Assembly (NCBI GenBank): GCA_020621405.1
Contig: JAHRYN010000002.1
Coordinates: forward strand, 354,484-418,483
Direction: 5' to 3'
DNA length: 64,000 bases
DNA from: Betaproteobacteria bacterium
GTDB lineage: Bacteria > Pseudomonadota > Gammaproteobacteria > Burkholderiales > Rhodocyclaceae
Within the stretch, counting starts at the first letter, position 1. Each line of letters starts with the position of its first letter. The notes below the pieces were generated by a model. That model saw only the letters and a list, made by a program, of their open reading frames with translations. It did not search any database and was not told where the DNA came from. The position numbers were made by a program, and so were the translations under genes. Positions 61,969 to 64,000 of the stretch are shown here, one piece after another.

Positions 61969-62343
61969 TTACTCCTTGGCGGTGAGTTTCTTGACGGCAG
62001 CGACCACCGGACTGTTTTCCGGGCGCTGACTGGTTCCTGCATCGGCGGTGATGCGCGAGGCGATTTCGGGTTGGTCGGCACGGGCATCCAGCAAGGCGCG
62101 GCGCACTTGCGCTTCCGAGAAGCCTGCTGCGAGGAATTCCGCCGTGCGTTGGGACTGGCCCGCGATCAGGCACATCTCTGCAATGGCCTGTGCTTGGCCG
62201 CGCCCACTGGCGAAGGACTGCGCCAGTGCTGCTTGGGCAGCAGGTGTCGGTTGCGGATCGCTGTCGGTCTGCGGCTGGTCGCCCTCCGGGTCGGTGTCGG
62301 TCGGTTCGTTTGGGTTGTCGTGGTCGTTTTTTGGGTCGGTCAT
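61969..62343 (-). CDS. Internal-start scaffold protein (Nu3-like)
   Basis: Within the protease gene and in the same frame, ATG 62343 follows GGAG at six bases' distance and begins an Asp/Pro/Glu-rich segment then a helix. The 124-residue product would be the free scaffold, as lambda C and Nu3 share one frame. This is supported by ribosome site and precedent. Confidence 0.65.
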   Translation of the reverse strand: MTDPKNDHDNPNEPTDTDPEGDQPQTDSDPQPTPAAQAALAQSFASGRGQAQAIAEMCLIAGQSQRTAEFLAAGFSEAQVRRALLDARADQPEIASRITADAGTSQRPENSPVVAAVKKLTAKE

Positions 62344-63276
62344 GGTGTTCTCCAGGGTGAAAGGTTTGCTTCGGGGCGGGCTTGAAATGGGCTGCGTGGA
62401 CAGACTTCGCGGCGAGGCGCGGGCCACGCCGGGCTGTGTCAGCCGCTGCTTGGCCGCCAACGCATCGGTGAATTCGGTCATCACCTGTTCGAGCGGCATC
62501 ACGGCGTCGGCGAGACCTGCTGCCACCGCCTGCTCGCCGTAGAACAGCCCCGCCTCGGTGGCGCGCACGGCATCCGGGTCAAGGCCGCGCATCTGCCCGA
62601 CCTGATTCACGAAGATGTCGTAGAGGCGATCCACCTCGGTCTGCAACGCGGTGGTGGCCTGGGGGGTGAGTGGCTCGTGCGGGGAGAAATCGTTCTTGTG
62701 GCTGCCCGCGAAGACGGCGGTGTAGTTCAGGCCGTCCTTGGCGTCCTTCACCGACTGGTCGACGTGCAGCGCGATCACACCAATCGACCCGACGCCAGCG
62801 GTCTGCGACAGCGTCAGGCGCTGGCAGGCTGCCGCGATGGCAAAAGCCGCCGAGTACGCAGCATCGTTGGCGTGCGCCCAGATCGGCTTGATGGTGCTGG
62901 CGGAGCGGATGCGCTCGGCCAGTTCGAACACGCCCGAGGCCTCGCCGCCGGGCGAGTCCAGATCGAGCAGGATGCCCGCAACCTGCGGGTCGGCCAGCGC
63001 GGCATCTAGTCGGGCTTCGATCTCGCCGTAGGACATCAGACCAGAGGCGGCTTCGATACCCATCGAACGTCTGACCAGCGTTCCGACCACCGGAATGACG
63101 GCAATACCCGCCTGACCCGATGTGGCGCTCTGGTGCGGCATGGGCAGCGGCATGGCCATGTCCAGATCGGGCAAACCGATGCGGGAACCCAGTACGGAGA
63201 GGATCACGTCGAGTTTGGGACGCGCAATGAGGAGCGGCGTCCCGTAGAGGCGGGACGCCAGATGAACGAGTTGCAT
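61969..63276 (-). CDS. Prophage S49 head-maturation protease fused to scaffold
   Basis: A 435-residue protein. ATG 63276 lies one base past the portal stop; I reject a longer frame. The S49/ClpP-type core has LLDLDSPGGEASGVFELAERI and a Ser-type nucleophile region QTAGVGSIGV. The C-terminal third (MTDPKNDHDN onward) is acidic then helical, a scaffold like lambda Nu3, with its own ribosome site. Confidence 0.88.
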   Translation of the reverse strand: MQLVHLASRLYGTPLLIARPKLDVILSVLGSRIGLPDLDMAMPLPMPHQSATSGQAGIAVIPVVGTLVRRSMGIEAASGLMSYGEIEARLDAALADPQVAGILLDLDSPGGEASGVFELAERIRSASTIKPIWAHANDAAYSAAFAIAAACQRLTLSQTAGVGSIGVIALHVDQSVKDAKDGLNYTAVFAGSHKNDFSPHEPLTPQATTALQTEVDRLYDIFVNQVGQMRGLDPDAVRATEAGLFYGEQAVAAGLADAVMPLEQVMTEFTDALAAKQRLTQPGVARASPRSLSTQPISSPPRSKPFTLENTMTDPKNDHDNPNEPTDTDPEGDQPQTDSDPQPTPAAQAALAQSFASGRGQAQAIAEMCLIAGQSQRTAEFLAAGFSEAQVRRALLDARADQPEIASRITADAGTSQRPENSPVVAAVKKLTAKE

Positions 63277-63277
63277 G

Positions 63278-64000
63278 TCAGTTGTCCTGTTGGTCTTGCG
63301 GCATGGCCACCGTGGCGACCGCATTCATGGGAGCGCCCAATGCCGATGGTTGGGGCGCTTTGTCGTGACGCGGGTCGGAGTCGAAGACCAGTCCGAGCTC
63401 ATCGGCACGCTGGTTGTCGGCGGCGATCTCGCGGTCGATGTCCTCGGCGTCGTAGCCAAAGGCCGAGATGGCTTCTGAGCGAGACAGCAACCCGGCGCGA
63501 ATGGCGGTCAGCATCGCGTCGAATTCCTTCTTGGGATCGACCCACTGCCAGCCTTGTGGAATCCATTTGGCGGCGAAGTAGTCGCGTTTCTTTTCGGAGA
63601 ACTGCGGCAGAGCCAATGCACCTTCAAGTAGCGCCTGCTCCATCCAGGCACGCCAGATCGGGCGGCACAGCTGGTGGACGATCACGCCGTGCTGGATAGC
63701 CTCACAACGGCGACGAAACTCCAGCAGCCCGGCCCGGATCGACGAGTAGTTCACTTGCGTCAGGTCGCCGGTCAGCATCTCGTAGGTGATGCCCATCGCC
63801 GCTGCCACCGCCCGGAACTGCATGCGCAGGAATTCGGCGTAGCTCGCGCCAACGTCGGCAGGCTGACTGAACTTCACGTCCTCGCCGGGCTCCAGGATCT
63901 GCATCGTGCCCGGCTCCAGCCCGGCCAATGCTGCTCCGCTGGCATCCGGCAAGCCTTCCCCCATCAGGTTGTCCTCGGGGGACAGGCGCGTGATGAAGCC
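63278..64000 (-). CDS. Prophage portal protein (lambda family, 5' end off window)
   Basis: The frame is open to the right edge and reads GFITRLSPEDNLMGEGL before the first in-window ATG (63964), so the start lies further right. Typical lambda-type portal parts are MQILEPGEDVKFSQPADVG and the VNYSSIRAGLLEFRRR block. The C-terminus ends one base before the protease start. The terminase should lie beyond the window. Confidence 0.92.
   Translation of the reverse strand, partial: GFITRLSPEDNLMGEGLPDASGAALAGLEPGTMQILEPGEDVKFSQPADVGASYAEFLRMQFRAVAAAMGITYEMLTGDLTQVNYSSIRAGLLEFRRRCEAIQHGVIVHQLCRPIWRAWMEQALLEGALALPQFSEKKRDYFAAKWIPQGWQWVDPKKEFDAMLTAIRAGLLSRSEAISAFGYDAEDIDREIAADNQRADELGLVFDSDPRHDKAPQPSALGAPMNAVATVAMPQDQQDN

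Overview
The window looks like a chromosome segment of a GC-rich betaproteobacterium. The evidence is two PEP-CTERM secreted proteins (one with a clear sigma-54 promoter), a PEP-CTERM/exosortase-type FeeM-like acyltransferase, and a PhnD-like protein paired with a hybrid histidine kinase. A Rhodocyclales-like host is my inference. There are no rRNA or tRNA genes, no IS elements and no CRISPR arrays in view.

Region 1 (1-17.4 kb) is ordinary chromosome. It holds a ThiF/nitroreductase pair, a left-handed-beta-helix acyltransferase, PEP-CTERM protein 1 with a sigma-54 promoter, and a minus-strand operon of ABC ATPase, DUF1302-like barrel and glycosyltransferase. Divergent from that operon is a LolA-like protein, followed by the FeeM-like acyltransferase. 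Then come the PhnD-like/hybrid kinase pair, an acyl-CoA synthetase, a solo S4-domain protein, a potassium-channel-like protein with a zinc-ribbon tail, a small secreted protein, and PEP-CTERM protein 2.

Region 2 (about 17.5-46.4 kb) is a defence island. On the minus strand is a four-gene operon built round an XRE/ImmA-IrrE metallopeptidase. On the plus strand are an AbiEi/AbiEii toxin-antitoxin pair, a zinc-finger protein, and a large serine recombinase coupled to two ParB/RepB-like proteins, probably the mobility and maintenance module. A 355-bp structured leader then precedes eleven tightly packed genes (26.6-46.4 kb): a WYL regulator (BrxR), a type 3 BREX system (BrxF, BrxC, PglXI, BrxHII, PglZ, BrxA-like) with an AlbA_2/RecG-like gene inserted between brxC and pglXI, then McrB, McrC and a DUF4917/SIR2-like protein. 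Gaps are 22 bp or less and many junctions overlap, so the set reads as one operon of nearly 20 kb. It combines modification-based exclusion, type IV restriction of modified DNA and a possible NAD-directed effector. It is the strongest candidate for an unusual system here.

Region 3 (46.4-64.0 kb) is the late half of a lambda-like siphophage prophage on the minus strand. Transcription runs from the portal (cut by the right edge) through protease with nested scaffold, decoration protein, capsid, connectors, tail tube, G/T-like tail chaperones, tape measure, tail tip proteins, a glycosyltransferase, DUF2793 and DUF6127 proteins, a 3TM holin and a GH24 endolysin. The lysis end lies only 35 bp from the end of the defence operon, and the two are convergent. 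Integrase and early phage genes are not in the window, so I cannot tell whether the island is prophage cargo or a neighbour.
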